Shown: positions 1 to 6,722 of the stretch, one piece after another
Layout: every line of letters starts with the position of its first letter
How positions within the stretch are numbered: the stretch's first letter is position 1
DNA from: an uncultured Lachnospiraceae bacterium
GTDB taxonomy: Bacteria; Bacillota; Clostridia; Lachnospirales; Lachnospiraceae
NCBI GenBank assembly: GCA_910578645.1
Contig: CAJTQI010000023.1
Span: 1 to 7,716 of the forward strand
Length of the DNA stretch: 7,716 nt
Reading direction: 5' to 3'
Translations under genes and position numbers: made by a program
Notes under the pieces: model-generated
What the model was told of the DNA's origin: nothing
What the model saw: the letters and a program-made list of their open reading frames with translations, nothing else
Database searches by the model: none

Positions 1-2
1 GC

Positions 3-74
3 CGGGGGAAGCTCCGCAGACAGGAAATCGAAATCTATTACTCTTTTGTCGGCAAGGTAGAGTTGCCCGACTAA
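3..74 (+). CDS. C-terminal end of a large serine recombinase (5' part outside window)
   Basis: Only the last 23 codons are present, ending at a TAA (72-74). The visible tail contains RRQEIEIYYSFVGKVELP, which resembles the extreme C-terminus of Tn4451 TnpX / Tn5397 TndX-type large serine recombinases (the DUF4368-like tail, with an 'IxIYYxFxG' strand just before the stop). Such proteins excise and integrate conjugative or mobilizable elements and are commonly encoded next to one end of the element. The catalytic domain is outside the window, so activity cannot be judged. The G+C-rich composition differs from the A+T-rich DNA that follows. The identification rests on a short tail and is moderately sure; the reading frame is clear. 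Confidence 0.6.
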   Translation, partial: RGKLRRQEIEIYYSFVGKVELPD

Positions 75-81
75 AGCCCGA

Positions 82-123
82 CCCGTCCGGCAGTCAGCCG
101 GACAGGGAACGGCAAAATTTTTT
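82..123 (+). terminator. Hairpin after the recombinase gene, possible terminator
   Basis: GTCCGGC (85-91) pairs perfectly with GCCGGAC (97-103) around the loop AGTCA. Two more C-G pairs lie outside a C/A mismatch. A run of six T (118-123) follows, but 14 bases after the perfect stem, so this is not a textbook rho-independent terminator. It starts 8 bases after the recombinase stop, which fits an end-of-gene role. Confidence 0.4.
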
Positions 124-124
124 A

Positions 125-655
125 CACTTCTTTTACTTCTTTATCTCACATGAGCAAAAGCACAATAAAAGTATGGTTTTTAATGAGAATTAGGAAAGAT
201 ACAATGGAAGTGAGCAAATAGAATGTTTATACTTGGGGATGACCATCGAAAGGATTTGACCAACAGGCTGGGTAAAGAGATTGAAAGTAAATGAGTATAT
301 ACAAAGTTTAGCAACGTTTTATAGAGTGTCCAAACGCAGCATTTTACAATGTGTTCTAATAGTTACCTTCAAACTGTGGTGAAGTTTTTTGTATCGGCTT
401 GTGTGTGTGAAATCGTCATATGGAGATATTTTAGATGTTGGCTACTTTAAGATTGTACTTCTGCATATCAGTGCAGTATTTCTCCTTATTAGGTATATTG
501 GGAATTTTCAGAATTTCTTGACTCCTCTAACTTTTGAGGAATTAGCATGCCTTAAAAAGTGTTACAGATTAAAATCATCAGGGTGTCAGTTTATATCTAG
601 AAATTCTTAGTGATGGTTTTCTAGACTGAATATTTGGTACGAAAATAAACAATTA
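125..655. other. Gene-poor A+T-rich stretch between recombinase and lipoprotein
   Basis: I see no convincing gene here. Three short open frames exist. One at 223-294 (ATG, 23 codons) contains MFILGDDHRK; one at 281-382 (TTG, 33 codons) contains NEYIQSLATFYRVSK; one at 389-610 (TTG, 73 codons) has a hydrophobic centre, VLLHISAVFLLI. None has a good ribosome binding site. They lie in successive, partly overlapping frames, as expected of either random sequence or a decayed gene. If the recombinase belongs to a mobile element, its end and attachment site may lie in this stretch, but I cannot identify a terminal repeat. No clear promoter was found for the downstream gene. Confidence 0.4.
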
Positions 656-675
656 AAGAAAGGAAAGGCTAGTAC

Positions 676-1188
676 ATGAAAATAAAAAAGTTTTTTTTGA
701 TAATTATCTCTATGCTTATAATGTTAATATTGGTTAGTTGCGGAAAAGAGCCAGAGAAAGTAAAGTTAATGGAGGCACAGGGTAATATTCAAGGATTAGA
801 GGAATATAAGCCTGCATCGGAACTAACGTCTTCTTTTGGCAATAAAATTTCTTATGAGATAGAAGATATTAAATGGGACGGAAACTCTGGTCTTGCTTCT
901 GTAACTGTTACTACGCCTGATTTAGAAATTATTATTCGTGATAGCATTAATAGTGCAATTGAATCATGTGGAACGGATGACTATAATGCACTTCTTAACC
1001 GAGTAAAATCCAATATTCAAGAAACGTTAGAATCAGATAATTGCCCTTTGGTTAACCATGAAGTTGAAATGGAAGCGGAAAAGTGCGATGACGATTATAC
1101 TCTAATCAGCAATGAAACCTTTGAGAAGATAATACAAGGTAATGTAGAAGACATATTTTTGAACGCTCTAACAGGGAGGGAACAGTAA
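676..1188 (+). CDS. Small membrane-anchored lipoprotein of unknown function
   Basis: This 170-residue protein has a classic lipoprotein signal: a basic start (MKIKK), a hydrophobic stretch at residues 6-20 and the lipobox LVSC (19-22). It should be lipid-modified at Cys22 and anchored on the outer face of the cytoplasmic membrane. The mature part is acidic. Its C-terminal half, with a paired-strand pattern followed by a short helix ending IIQGNVEDIFLNAL, is reminiscent of NTF2-like lipoprotein domains (DUF4878/DUF5105 type) common in Lachnospiraceae; this is a weak, pattern-based comparison. The ATG follows an AAAGG purine tract (664-668) at 7 bases. The TAA overlaps the next ATG by one base, so the two are very likely translationally coupled and act together. 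Function is unknown; a chaperone-like or accessory role for the secreted partner is only a guess. Confidence 0.8.
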   Translation: MKIKKFFLIIISMLIMLILVSCGKEPEKVKLMEAQGNIQGLEEYKPASELTSSFGNKISYEIEDIKWDGNSGLASVTVTTPDLEIIIRDSINSAIESCGTDDYNALLNRVKSNIQETLESDNCPLVNHEVEMEAEKCDDDYTLISNETFEKIIQGNVEDIFLNALTGREQ

Positions 1189-3650
1189 TGCTCACAATAA
1201 AGTACAAAGTCCGTTCAGCAATTGCGCTATTCATGATGGCTATCTTATGTGCAAATATTACACTGTCTGTTTCTGCCACTTCAGTAGCACAAACAGAAAA
1301 TAAAACAGGTGAGAAATATTATCTTGACCTTAATAGCAATACCATGGAACGCAACACGATTCTTTTGCATGAATATGATGGGATAAACTACATTACTATA
1401 AATGATTTATGCTCCCTAACAAGAAGTACATCTACGTTTGAAAATGATGTTTTTACGGTGGCGCAAGGATTTTGGAATGTTACTTTCGATTATGCGAAAC
1501 AACAGTTCAGTGACGGATGGCAGACTATTGACACACGGCTTATAAATACGGGAACCTATTATCTGGTACCTGCAATTGAGTTTTTGACATATTTTGGAGC
1601 AAATGTCCAAATAGATAAGGAAAACAATACCTTTTATTGTCTCATGCCGGAATGCACTGCATGGGAAGCACTGGGGATAGATTATGAAAATACGCTGATT
1701 GATATTTATGACTTATATGGCGGGGAAGGAAATGTGAAATTTAGCTTAACTTTAGATATCCTTATGGATTTTATATTAAACGGTACTCCTAACAGTGACG
1801 ATTATTTATTAGACGCTTATAACGAGTCTCTTTCTATTAATCTGTGTGATTACGATTCTATACAGGATTATCAAAAAAAGAGGGATGAGTCTCTTTACGA
1901 TTATCTTATATCAGATGAAGGACAGGACGCAGCAGATTTTGCGGCAACCCTCTTAGACACCTCCATCTCTGGTGTGGAATATTTATGTGAAACATATTAT
2001 AACACGTTAAACCTGAGATTTACTGATTTGGTAAAAAGCAGCTACCAATCCGGAATGTTGGATGAATCTACACACTATGCCAGTCAAATATTAGGCGGGT
2101 ATCGGAAAAACAAAGCTATCTCAAACTTGGCAGAAACTTCAAAAATTCCCTTGACACAGGTTGCTCCGGTATTTATTCAGACTGCACTTGAGAGTGCACA
2201 ACAGTTAAAATATGCAGCAGCAACCAACAATCTTGCATATCATGTAATGGGAAGTGAAAATACTGATTATTTATGCTTGGATGTTGACGATAATGATTGG
2301 TTTCGAATAGCCGACACATATAAAAATGCAGCAACAGTTGTTTCAAATAATTTTGTAGGCAATGCCGCTGATAGTTTTGCCGATATGGGATGGGATCAAC
2401 TAGTCGGAGATTGTGTTCATTCATTCACTGGAACAAGCGCACTTTTATTTACCTTTAGTAAAGAATGTGCAACTTCTTTTGCTAAATGGTTTCCGTTAAC
2501 AAGTTCCAGTGTACAAGCCTTTGAGTCCGATCGACGGGCACTGTATCTTTCAGAATTACAACAAAATGTTGCTTATGTGATTGCTAATATTAATTTTAAC
2601 AATGATTATGAAAATGAAGAAAAATACCAAAAATACATAGAGGCTAATTTGCTGTATTGTAGGGTTTCCATTGCTATGTATGAGAATTTGATTACTATGG
2701 TAGGAGAATTTGGCAATAACAGAGAATATTGGAAGTCTTTATTTCAAGAACGTATAGATGCACTTGCTGTCTCCATGTATAAACTGACCTTGTTCCAAGA
2801 TGATGGAGCATACAAATGCATTCCCCTGAATATAAGTCGATATCGTAATGATAATTTATCTGAGTCAATTGAAACGGAAGAAATAAATATATTTTTAAGT
2901 ACAATTTATCAAAATGGTATTCGTGAATATAATTTTAAAAATTATGATATAAATTCTTTGATGGAATTTGCGTATTTTTTCCCTGCCGAAGGCACATCGT
3001 ATGAAGATAATGAGGGTAATTATTTTTATGTAGTACCTTATGAAAATGTGAATAATATTTTGAATACATATTTTAGCGTAACTGCTCCGCGAGAGCAGAT
3101 AGGTGATATAGTGTATAAAGACGAAAAATATTATTATCCTTTTTGGGATTATGGAGAATTGGGGCTACCCATTATTGTAGCTAATGGTGTTGAACGAGAA
3201 GGAGATACATATAAAATTTTATTTGATATTGGTTATATATGGCCTGAGAATTTTGATACAGGCGAAGAGAATCCCGTAGATAACTGGAATTCATATTACA
3301 AATATGACAAAACTCAAATGGACAATGATGAATTTTGCGAGATTATTGGTTATGGGGATGCTATTATAGAGACAAAAGAAGGGAATATGATTATATTAGA
3401 GTTTCATTCATATGAGGGGTATTCGACACAATTAGATGAGGAAGAAGCATATAAGGAACTTGAAAAATATTGGACATCATTAGGCAAAAATATGCCAGAA
3501 AATGTTGAGTGTGAAGGGTTGACAGAATACGGATATTGTTTTTGGGGGTATAATATGTTTACCGATCATGCTGTTACGCAGTTTAGGATTTGTGTTGATA
3601 TAAATACTGGAAGATTGTTTGATTTTACTTGGGACGTATATCTAAATTAA
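1188..3650 (+). CDS. Large secreted protein with stalk-like N-terminus and PepSY-like C-terminus
   Basis: This is an 820-residue protein. Residues 1-30 form a Sec signal peptide (basic MLTIKYKVR, hydrophobic ALFMMAILCANITL, probable cleavage after SVSA), so it is exported; no sortase motif or second membrane helix is evident. Residues about 45-155 look like a copper-amine-oxidase-N-type 'stalk' domain, a fold common in Firmicutes surface proteins: INYITINDLCSL, then YYLVPAIEFLTYFGANV, each followed by a short strand. Residues about 190-560 are mostly helical and rich in Ala, Tyr, Asn and Asp, with no motif I recognise. The last 70 residues (EEAYKELEKYW, then YGYCFWGYN, then FRICVDINTGRLFDF) resemble a PepSY-like domain with its 'VDxxTG' turn. 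The start is set by GGGAGGG at 1174-1180 and by the one-base overlap with the lipoprotein gene. No catalytic residues can be named; it may be a surface or cell-wall-associated binding protein. The gene is A+T-rich, more so around 2880-2940. Confidence 0.8.
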   Translation: MLTIKYKVRSAIALFMMAILCANITLSVSATSVAQTENKTGEKYYLDLNSNTMERNTILLHEYDGINYITINDLCSLTRSTSTFENDVFTVAQGFWNVTFDYAKQQFSDGWQTIDTRLINTGTYYLVPAIEFLTYFGANVQIDKENNTFYCLMPECTAWEALGIDYENTLIDIYDLYGGEGNVKFSLTLDILMDFILNGTPNSDDYLLDAYNESLSINLCDYDSIQDYQKKRDESLYDYLISDEGQDAADFAATLLDTSISGVEYLCETYYNTLNLRFTDLVKSSYQSGMLDESTHYASQILGGYRKNKAISNLAETSKIPLTQVAPVFIQTALESAQQLKYAAATNNLAYHVMGSENTDYLCLDVDDNDWFRIADTYKNAATVVSNNFVGNAADSFADMGWDQLVGDCVHSFTGTSALLFTFSKECATSFAKWFPLTSSSVQAFESDRRALYLSELQQNVAYVIANINFNNDYENEEKYQKYIEANLLYCRVSIAMYENLITMVGEFGNNREYWKSLFQERIDALAVSMYKLTLFQDDGAYKCIPLNISRYRNDNLSESIETEEINIFLSTIYQNGIREYNFKNYDINSLMEFAYFFPAEGTSYEDNEGNYFYVVPYENVNNILNTYFSVTAPREQIGDIVYKDEKYYYPFWDYGELGLPIIVANGVEREGDTYKILFDIGYIWPENFDTGEENPVDNWNSYYKYDKTQMDNDEFCEIIGYGDAIIETKEGNMIILEFHSYEGYSTQLDEEEAYKELEKYWTSLGKNMPENVECEGLTEYGYCFWGYNMFTDHAVTQFRICVDINTGRLFDFTWDVYLN

Positions 3651-3880
3651 TGCTTGCTAATTAAATGAAAATCTACTGATTTTACTGACTTTACATATCT
3701 GGAGCGATAATTTTGACTTCTAACGGTGTCTCCTTCCCCGGCAGATACAGACACGGAAAGCCGGGAAAGCCCGTAAACACGGCACTTTCGGCACTACATA
3801 GGTTCCAAAGTTACATTATTTCCGTGTGCTTGTAAGGGCATTTTTACATTTGCGAGGGTGCAAACATTTGTTCTGGTGTT

Positions 3881-3914
3881 CTTTTGCCTGATAGTATATA
3901 CTCGTAGGCAAAAG
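3881..3914. repeat. 34-bp imperfect palindrome at left side of the array
   Basis: CTTTTGCCT (3881-3889) pairs with AGGCAAAAG (3906-3914), and AGTAT pairs with ATACT about the centre at 3897/3898. One G-T wobble and two mismatches separate the two blocks. It is formed by one inverted and one direct type A unit meeting head to head. Confidence 0.75.
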
Positions 3915-3994
3915 TCGCTTATTATCACGGAAACTCGGATACTCGCAGGCAAAACTCGATACTATCACGCAAAAGTCGATACTCGCAGGCAAAA

Positions 3995-4087
3995 CCCTTA
4001 TACAAACACGGAAACTGCCTGTATTATCACGGAAACTTGCTGGGAGTTTCCGTGATAATATACAGAGTTTCCGTGTTCGTATATGGG
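3995..4087. repeat. 93-base long hairpin closing the repeat array
   Basis: Two type B units face two inverted type B units. The inner stem is 16 perfect pairs (4022-4037 with 4045-4060) around the loop TGCTGGG. Moving outward there are three more pairs (CTG 4019-4021 with CAG 4063-4065) after a two-base TA bulge, then 12 pairs (4005-4016 with 4066-4077) after a GC bulge, then after single mismatches five pairs (ATAC region, 3999-4003 with 4079-4083) and CCC/GGG (3995-3997 with 4085-4087). As DNA it could extrude a cruciform; as RNA from either strand it would be a very stable stem. There is no T-run directly after it. Confidence 0.85.
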
Positions 4088-4125
4088 CAAAGCGGTAAAA
4101 ACTTAATGGATAAATGATAATGAGG

Positions 4126-4153
4126 AAAAAGGGCCGTTCAATGGCTCTTTTTT
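4126..4153 (+). terminator. Rho-independent terminator
   Basis: AAAAAGGGCC (4126-4135) pairs with GGCTCTTTTT (4143-4152) with a single G-T wobble, loop GTTCAAT. It runs into T4148-4153 and a second T-run (4156-4160). The A-run on the left arm means it could also work for transcripts on the - strand. It separates anything transcribed through the repeat array from the AraC operon. Confidence 0.85.
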
Positions 4154-4220
4154 CATTTTTGTAATTCTTGAACTTCTTTATTTCTAAGATATGCCATTCA
4201 AACTAAATTCCCCAATATAC

Positions 4221-4268
4221 ATAAAACCGTTTCTCTTTATCAGATAATCCCCGCAGAAAATAAAACCG
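4221..4268. promoter_or_regulatory. Direct repeat upstream of the AraC gene, possible operator
   Basis: ATAAAACCG occurs at 4221-4229 and again at 4260-4268, start-to-start distance 39 bases, in the otherwise featureless leader between the terminator and the AraC start. AraC-family proteins usually bind direct repeats near their own promoters. A GATAAT (4243-4248) between the copies could be a -10 box, but no good -35 matches it. This is weak evidence, since short A-rich words can recur by chance. Confidence 0.25.
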
Positions 4269-4350
4269 ATAAATCTGAAAAATGAAGATATTTTACAAGA
4301 CGCAGGGAAAAATAAGAGGTAAAATGGCTCTTGTCAAGGAGGGAATCCAC

Positions 4351-5193
4351 ATGAAGAAAGAAATAAGGACAGTGGTATATGATGATGAATTGAGGATGGA
4401 GGCATACCGTTTTGAGGGGATAGTGCAGCCTTTTCCAAGCCATTTCCATGAGCATTATGTCATTGGTTTTGTGGAGGATGGGGAGCGTGTGCTTTCCTGC
4501 CGTGACAGGGAATATGCCATAGAGGAAGGAAGCATCGTGCTTTTTAATCCGGGTGACAGCCATGCCTGCGTACAGAGTGATGAAGGGACGTTTGATTACC
4601 GGGGCTTTAACATTTCAAAGGAGGTCATGCTCGATCTGGCGGAGGAAGTGACAGGGAAACGGGAGCTCCCGGGATTTTCAAGAAATGTTATCTGCGATGA
4701 GGAGGTAGCCTGCCACCTGCGCCCGCTGCATGAGATGGTCATGAAAGGGACAGGGGAGTTTGGGAAGGAGGAAACCCTGCTGTTCCTGCTTTCGTACCTC
4801 ATCCAGAATTACGGGAAGCCATTTGAAAGCTGCATCCCGGAGTGCAGGCAGGAGATTGAAAAAGCCTGTGAATACATGACAGCGCATTTTACGGAGCGCA
4901 TTTATTTAGACCAGATATGCCGCCATGCGGGACTTAGCAAGTCAACGCTGTTGAGGGCCTTTACGAAAGAAAAAGGAGTTACACCTTACCGTTACCTTGA
5001 GACGATCCGAATCAATGAGGCAAAAAAGCTGTTATCGGAAGGTGTGCCGCCAGTAGAGGCGGCCATAAGGACAGGGTTTTCCGACCAGAGCCATTTTACA
5101 AATTATTTCAATCAGTTCATAGGGCTTGCGCCGGGTACTTACCGTGAAATATTCCCGGAAAAAGACGGGGAAGGTGGACAGCATGGGGAGTAG
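4351..5193 (+). CDS. AraC-family transcriptional regulator with cupin sensor domain
   Basis: This is a 280-residue protein, the usual length for two-domain AraC regulators. The N-terminal cupin (AraC ligand-binding type) shows HFHEHYVIGFVEDGE (31-45) and the 'EGSIVLFNPGDSHAC' turn (59-73). The His-rich HFHEH is typical of sugar- or small-metabolite-sensing members. The C-terminal DNA-binding region (about 169-268) has two helix-turn-helix units: LDQICRHAGLSKSTLLRAF (from 186) and VEAAIRTGFSDQSHFTNYF (235-253), the latter with the family's GFSDQSHF signature. I chose ATG 4351 because AAGGAGGG (4336-4343) lies 7 bases upstream; in-frame ATGs at 4282 and 4324 lack such a site and add 23 or 9 non-homologous residues. 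It is first in a four-gene operon and overlaps the transporter gene by 11 bases, so it most likely controls its own operon in response to the transported compound. Confidence 0.93.
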   Translation: MKKEIRTVVYDDELRMEAYRFEGIVQPFPSHFHEHYVIGFVEDGERVLSCRDREYAIEEGSIVLFNPGDSHACVQSDEGTFDYRGFNISKEVMLDLAEEVTGKRELPGFSRNVICDEEVACHLRPLHEMVMKGTGEFGKEETLLFLLSYLIQNYGKPFESCIPECRQEIEKACEYMTAHFTERIYLDQICRHAGLSKSTLLRAFTKEKGVTPYRYLETIRINEAKKLLSEGVPPVEAAIRTGFSDQSHFTNYFNQFIGLAPGTYREIFPEKDGEGGQHGE

Positions 5194-6082
5194 GAAATCA
5201 GCCGGGCATCTGGCGGCGCTGTTTACCATCGTCATATGGGGGACGACATTCATATCCACCAAAGTCCTGCTTACGGATTTTAAGCCGGTGGAAATACTGT
5301 TTTTCCGCTTTGTCATGGGATTTGCGGCACTCTTTTTGGTTTGCCCGCACCGTATGAAAGGCGTGGGGCGCAGGCAGGAGCTGGCTTTCGTGCTGGCTGG
5401 CTTGTGCGGAATATGCTTATATTACCTGCTGGAGAATATCGCGCTTACATATACGATGGCGTCCAACGTGGGAGTCATCATTTCGGTTGCACCGTTTTTC
5501 ACGGCAATCCTGTCGCGCCCGTTCCTGAAATCGGAAGGGAAATTAAGAGCGAATTTTTTCATAGGCTTTGTGGTGGCGATGGCGGGTGTTGTGCTGATCA
5601 GCTTTAACGGCTCCCGGATGGAACTGAACCCGATGGGGGATTTGCTGGCAGTCCTTGCGGCTTTTGTGTGGGCGTGCTATTCCATACTGACAAGGAAGAT
5701 CAGCAGCTTCGGTTATCCGGTCATACTCACCACGCGGAGGACGTTCTTTTACGGCATCCTGTTCATGTTTCCGGCATCGTTCCTTTTCGATTTTGAAATA
5801 GGGCTGGAACGGTTTGCGGATGTGACGCATCTGCTTAATATCCTGTATCTTGGGCTGGGGGCGTCCGCACTCTGCTTTGTGACATGGAACCTTGCGGTAA
5901 AAGTGCTTGGCGCAGTCAAAACCAGCGTCTATATTTACATGGTTCCCGTCATAACGGTGGTGACCTCCGTGCTGGTGCTGAAGGAGCCGGTGGCGTGGGT
6001 TTCCGTTATGGGAACAGTCTTGGCGGTTGCGGGGCTTTTCCTTTCTGAATATAACGGGAAGGGGAGTGGGAACAGTGAATGA
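5183..6082 (+). CDS. EamA/DMT-superfamily transporter (drug/metabolite exporter type)
   Basis: This 299-residue, very hydrophobic protein has about ten membrane helices arranged as two EamA repeats (about 8-141 and 152-290). Family marks are FTIVIWGTTFISTKVLL in helix 1 (14-30), NVGVIISVAPFFTAIL in helix 4 (95-110), FVWACYSILTRKI opening the second repeat (161-173) and the 'YIYMVPVITVVTSVLVLKEP' helix (250-269). Members move amino acids, nucleobases, toxic metabolites or drugs, usually outward; the substrate cannot be deduced here. ATG 5183 was preferred over a longer in-frame start at 5126, because GGAAGG (5169-5174) precedes it and the product then begins with the typical short cytoplasmic tail before helix 1. 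It overlaps the AraC gene by 11 bases and the next gene by 8, implying translational coupling and co-regulation. Confidence 0.93.
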   Translation: MGSRKSAGHLAALFTIVIWGTTFISTKVLLTDFKPVEILFFRFVMGFAALFLVCPHRMKGVGRRQELAFVLAGLCGICLYYLLENIALTYTMASNVGVIISVAPFFTAILSRPFLKSEGKLRANFFIGFVVAMAGVVLISFNGSRMELNPMGDLLAVLAAFVWACYSILTRKISSFGYPVILTTRRTFFYGILFMFPASFLFDFEIGLERFADVTHLLNILYLGLGASALCFVTWNLAVKVLGAVKTSVYIYMVPVITVVTSVLVLKEPVAWVSVMGTVLAVAGLFLSEYNGKGSGNSE

Positions 6083-6719
6083 GCCTGCGATAAGGACGGA
6101 GGAGCAGATCATCAGCCTGTCTCCCGATAGGGAAACGCAAGTCTGCCGGGGATGGGTGCTGAAAAGAATGGAAGGACAGCTTTTGGTCTACCCGCTGTAT
6201 TATAAATTTTCGGATGGAGATATCCCGGAGAACATATGCAGATGCGAGGAGATCGGCCGCCAGTGTGGGGCAGGGTGTGTGTTTCGCATTGTGGAGCATA
6301 CCAATTACCACCTGAGTTCCATCCTTACGGACAGTGGGTACGGGCTGGAAAAATGCGGCGTGGTCGGTGAATGGATTTTAACAGGGGATACCGGGGAACT
6401 GCGCAAGGAAGGGAAAATGCAGGGTGAGCTGTTTTTGAAAAGTGGGAACGGCGGGACGGAATATGTCACGGCGGGAGAAAAGGTCATCGGAATAAAGCGT
6501 CAGGGGCTTTTATTCCTGCTGGACGGGAACCTGCCGGATATAAGCATGGAGGACATCCTGCGGTTTTCGATGGCAAATGGAATTGTAAGGATACTGGCAG
6601 ATATTCCGGGGAGGGAAGGACTGCCAGAGCAGTATGGGCGGCTGGGCTTTCGCAAGGCCTATCTCTACCGCTGTTATCAGAAAAAGAAGGAGGAGAAATC
6701 TTCCAGAAAAGAGGAATAG
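6075..6719 (+). CDS. Divergent GNAT-like (N-acetyltransferase fold) protein
   Basis: This is a 214-residue cytoplasmic protein with no signal or membrane helix. The first half, CEEIGRQCGAGCVFRIVEHTNYHLSSILTDSGYGLEK (56-92), follows the pattern of GNAT proteins in which a 'vFrl...ldelLxerGY' segment precedes the core. Near the end, ANGIVRILADI (167-177) then YGRLGFRKAYLYRCYQ (187-202) matches the GNAT ending 'LYekLGFxxxYxYryr'. However, the acetyl-CoA pyrophosphate loop (R/Q-x-x-G-x-G/A) expected between these parts is absent: the strand LLFLLDGNLPDISMEDILRF (145-164) runs straight into the helix. It may be catalytically dead, use a different loop, or not be a true GNAT. The GTG start follows AAGGGGAG at a normal distance and overlaps the transporter stop by 8 bases; the ATG at 6079 is out of frame. 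A role in modifying or sensing the transported compound is inferred from context only. The Lys/Glu-rich tail (203-214) is unusual. Confidence 0.7.
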   Translation: MNEPAIRTEEQIISLSPDRETQVCRGWVLKRMEGQLLVYPLYYKFSDGDIPENICRCEEIGRQCGAGCVFRIVEHTNYHLSSILTDSGYGLEKCGVVGEWILTGDTGELRKEGKMQGELFLKSGNGGTEYVTAGEKVIGIKRQGLLFLLDGNLPDISMEDILRFSMANGIVRILADIPGREGLPEQYGRLGFRKAYLYRCYQKKKEEKSSRKEE

Positions 6720-6722
6720 AAA

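Larger units (their letters stand above)
3819..4089. repeat. Array of two interleaved 20-22 bp repeat types with inverted copies at both ends
   Basis: Two related unit types alternate. Type A has the core ATACTCGCAGGCAAAA (units 3897-3916, 3938-3957, 3978-3997). Type B has the core TATTATCACGGAAACT (units 3917-3936, 3998-4018, 4019-4040). The unit at 3958-3977 is a hybrid, with a B-like front and an A-like back. Unit starts fall 20-22 bases apart, about two DNA helical turns. Inverted copies flank the block: an inverted A at 3881-3897, and inverted Bs at 4041-4062 and 4063-4087. A further inverted B at 3819-3840 matches 4068-4089 as a direct copy in 18 of 22 positions, so the array is bracketed by the same sequence. 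The layout resembles iterons, or binding sites of a repeat-specific protein, but no replication or transfer gene is nearby. The function is unknown. Confidence 0.8.
3651..4350. other. 700-bp non-coding region holding repeat array and terminator
   Basis: No gene is supported here. The open frame at 3858-4055 is made entirely of repeat units and has no ribosome binding site, so it is not a protein gene. From left to right: unremarkable A+T-rich DNA (3651-3730); a hairpin pairing CTTCCCCGGC (3733-3742) with GCCGGGAAAG (3760-3769), one mismatch; an ACACGGAAA (3751-3759) that is the exact inverse of TTTCCGTGT (3819-3827); the repeat array (3819-4089); an intrinsic terminator (4126-4153); and the leader region of the AraC gene. 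An in-frame ATG at 4282 upstream of the AraC start lacks a ribosome binding site. Confidence 0.7.

Noticed and set aside
389..610. 73-residue protein starting at TTG
   Set aside because: It has no good ribosome binding site, no recognisable family and sits in a decayed-looking A+T-rich stretch; mentioned only as part of that region.
2560..3650. Chimeric origin of the 820-residue gene from a drop in G+C in its last third
   Set aside because: Line-by-line counts vary (about 13-37 percent) without a sharp step, and the frame is continuous, so the shift is too mild to claim a fusion.
3897..4040. CRISPR array
   Set aside because: Units are contiguous, of two diverged types and without unique spacers of constant length; inverted units are included and no cas gene is visible.
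3858..4055. 65-residue open frame over the repeat array
   Set aside because: It has repetitive, low-complexity content (TRRQ, ITET repeats) generated by the DNA repeats, lacks a ribosome binding site, and its end lies inside the long hairpin.
4282..4350. Longer N-terminus for the AraC regulator
   Set aside because: The upstream ATGs lack ribosome binding sites, while 4351 has AAGGAGGG at ideal spacing and gives the normal family length.
5543..6112. Long - strand frame opposite the transporter gene
   Set aside because: It is His/Arg/Pro-rich, the usual mirror of a hydrophobic membrane-protein gene on the other strand, with no family resemblance.
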